Shown here piece by piece: positions 15,475 to 16,405 of a stretch of DNA of 16,405 nucleotides. Position numbers and translations under genes: made by a program. Under the pieces are notes generated by a model. That model saw only the letters and a program-made list of their open reading frames with translations, was not told the origin of the DNA and ran no database searches. The stretch is taken from NCBI GenBank assembly GCA_910584095.1, contig CAJTYU010000042.1:1-16405 (forward strand), given 5' to 3'. Source of the stretch: an uncultured Dorea sp. (GTDB lineage: Bacteria; Bacillota; Clostridia; Lachnospirales; Lachnospiraceae). Position 1 is the stretch's first letter. Every line of letters begins with the position of its first letter.

Positions 15475-16250
15475 GATTCTTTTGAAACAGTTCCCGTTGA
15501 ATCTTTATGTACCCAAACATTATTACCACAAAAAATTATAATTGTAGATGATGGTTCCACAGATGAATGTTCCTTATGCGTATTAAAAGATTTGGAAAAA
15601 AAGCCTGATTTACCAATTCCGGTGATGATACACTACCAGGAAAATGGAGGAGTATCTGCTGCAAGAAATACTGGTATTAAGAAAACAGAGGCTCCAATGG
15701 TATTAGTATTGGATGGAGATGACAAACTGGAACCGGAATATACAGAGTATGTAAGCCGTCTGCTTGGCAGCAATCCATCTATGGTCGCAGCATCCTCCTG
15801 GATGCATACATTTGGAGCATTAGATTCCATTGTCTGTCCTACCGGAGGGAATATAAGTTCATTTTTATCCCGAAATTGTTGTTCGGCGACACATATTCTC
15901 CGCCGGGACATATATGAACAATGCGGGGGATATGATGAAACTATGCGTTCTGGTTTTGAAGATTGGGATTTCTTTTTAAGTATGTTGGAAACTTCTCCAA
16001 AATCTGTGATTGGGATATGATTGAAAAACATATTAGCAGCTATCATGACCATATCACAGACGCACTATTGGGAATAGAAGCCATATCAAATTTAAGGTTA
16101 TACAATTGGGAAAATGAAGTGATTCATGCAATAACAAATCATAAGGAATTTAGCCGGGCATCAAAAGATTTTTTAAAAAGTCCGACATATGGTGACGGCG
16201 GAATGGCTTCCGCCGTTCGAATTGTTTCAATAGGAGAAGAAAATGAATAA
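15475..16250 (+). pseudogene. Decayed family 2 glycosyltransferase (5' truncated, internal deletion and frameshift)
   Basis: Residues of a GT-A fold glycosyltransferase family 2 enzyme are clear: IIIVDDGSTD (nucleotide-binding aspartates), ENGGVSAARNTGI, VLVLDGDD (metal-binding DxD-like), CCSATHILRRDIYEQCGGYDE and GFEDWDF. The frame is open from the TAG at 15472 with no plausible start codon or ribosome site. The usual first 20 or so residues (the MISVIIPVYN type beginning) are missing, and the frame begins directly after the terminator of the preceding operon. At 16018-16020 the frame stops (SVIGI-stop), and the C-terminal part continues in another frame from about 16020 (IEKHISSYHDHI to the TAA at 16248). 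Family members have extra residues between these points, so a deletion with frameshift is likely. I infer a non-functional relic. An internal TTG at 15592 would not restore the domain. The last codons overlap the next gene. Confidence 0.8.
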
Positions 16251-16405
16251 GAAAAAATGGATACGTATTGCGTCGGTTTATTCGATGATATACACGGCAA
16301 TCACATTGTTAAACAGCGTTTTGTATCTTTGCAATGGTATTTATGAAGATCCAAGCGGTAACTGGCACGAATTAGACAGGGCTATGATTCTTCTGATCGG
16401 GATAG
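16243..16405 (+). CDS. Small membrane protein, N-terminal part only (3' cut by window)
   Basis: ATG at 16243 follows GGAG (16233-16236) by six bases. The 54 visible residues begin MNKKKWIRIASVYSMIYTAI, a basic start followed by a first membrane segment (about 8-30). A short extracellular or luminal loop with YEDPSGNWHELDRA follows, then the beginning of a second hydrophobic segment (MILLIGI). The loop resembles small conserved membrane proteins of Clostridia (possibly DUF6608); I am not certain of that family name. Its start overlaps the end of the glycosyltransferase relic by eight bases, an arrangement that suggests the two were once a coupled pair. Confidence 0.7.
   Translation, partial: MNKKKWIRIASVYSMIYTAITLLNSVLYLCNGIYEDPSGNWHELDRAMILLIGI

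Noticed and set aside
15592..16020. A stand-alone glycosyltransferase gene with a TTG start at 15592.
   Set aside because: The conserved VDDGSTD motif lies upstream of this TTG, and the C-terminal part is in another frame; a relic fits better.
16195..16216. Perfect 9-bp inverted repeat with a 4-base loop (ACGGCGGAA/TTCCGCCGT).
   Set aside because: It encodes the conserved GDGGMAS part of the glycosyltransferase relic and has no T-run; it is likely a by-product of GC-rich codons, though it could slow transcription before the next gene.
1..16405. CRISPR arrays, tRNA or rRNA genes, insertion sequences.
   Set aside because: I saw no regularly spaced repeats, no tRNA or rRNA signatures and no transposase frames.

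Overview
The window looks like a low-to-mid GC Firmicute, most likely a gut Clostridium-type organism of the Lachnospiraceae. The evidence is strong AGGAGG ribosome sites before almost every gene, a TTG start, tandem FtsX-type ABC permeases, a LytTR two-component pair and a DUF2087 gene. This assignment rests on gene style, not on a marker gene. All intact genes lie on the + strand.

Region 1 (1-10711) is a tandem array of ABC transporter genes: the tail of one FtsX-like permease, a complete permease (219-2594), a 135-base regulatory gap with several inverted repeats, one ATPase of the LolD/MacB/BceA type (2736-3500), and three more large permeases (3497, 5938, 8339). All four permeases whose starts are visible begin with the same block: AGGAGG, exactly nine bases, then a start region identical for its first 20 bases and encoding MTWPFENDT. 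The rest of the proteins has diverged strongly. The first permease after the ATPase carries an in-frame TAG codon (3863-3865) at an otherwise aligned Lys/Glu position.

Region 2 (10746-12021) appears to be the tail of the same transcription unit: a stand-alone DUF2087 protein that overlaps by 20 bases a phosphotransferase of the APH/choline-kinase fold with an altered Brenner motif.

Region 3 (12022-15467) is a LytTR response regulator (TTG start), an AgrC-like histidine kinase, and two short, highly charged, predicted cytosolic proteins of unknown function, ending in a GC-rich hairpin. A 13-bp direct repeat spaced 21 bp, the arrangement expected for a LytTR operator, lies before the regulator gene. 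A second, slightly degenerate copy with the same 21-bp spacing lies in the last codons of the kinase gene, ahead of the charged-protein pair. The simplest reading is a self-activating two-component system whose downstream targets are those two proteins. The transporter operon next door may be co-regulated, but that link is weaker.

Region 4 (15475-16405) is a decayed family 2 glycosyltransferase, missing its 5' end and carrying an internal deletion with frameshift. It is followed by the start of a small membrane protein cut by the window edge.
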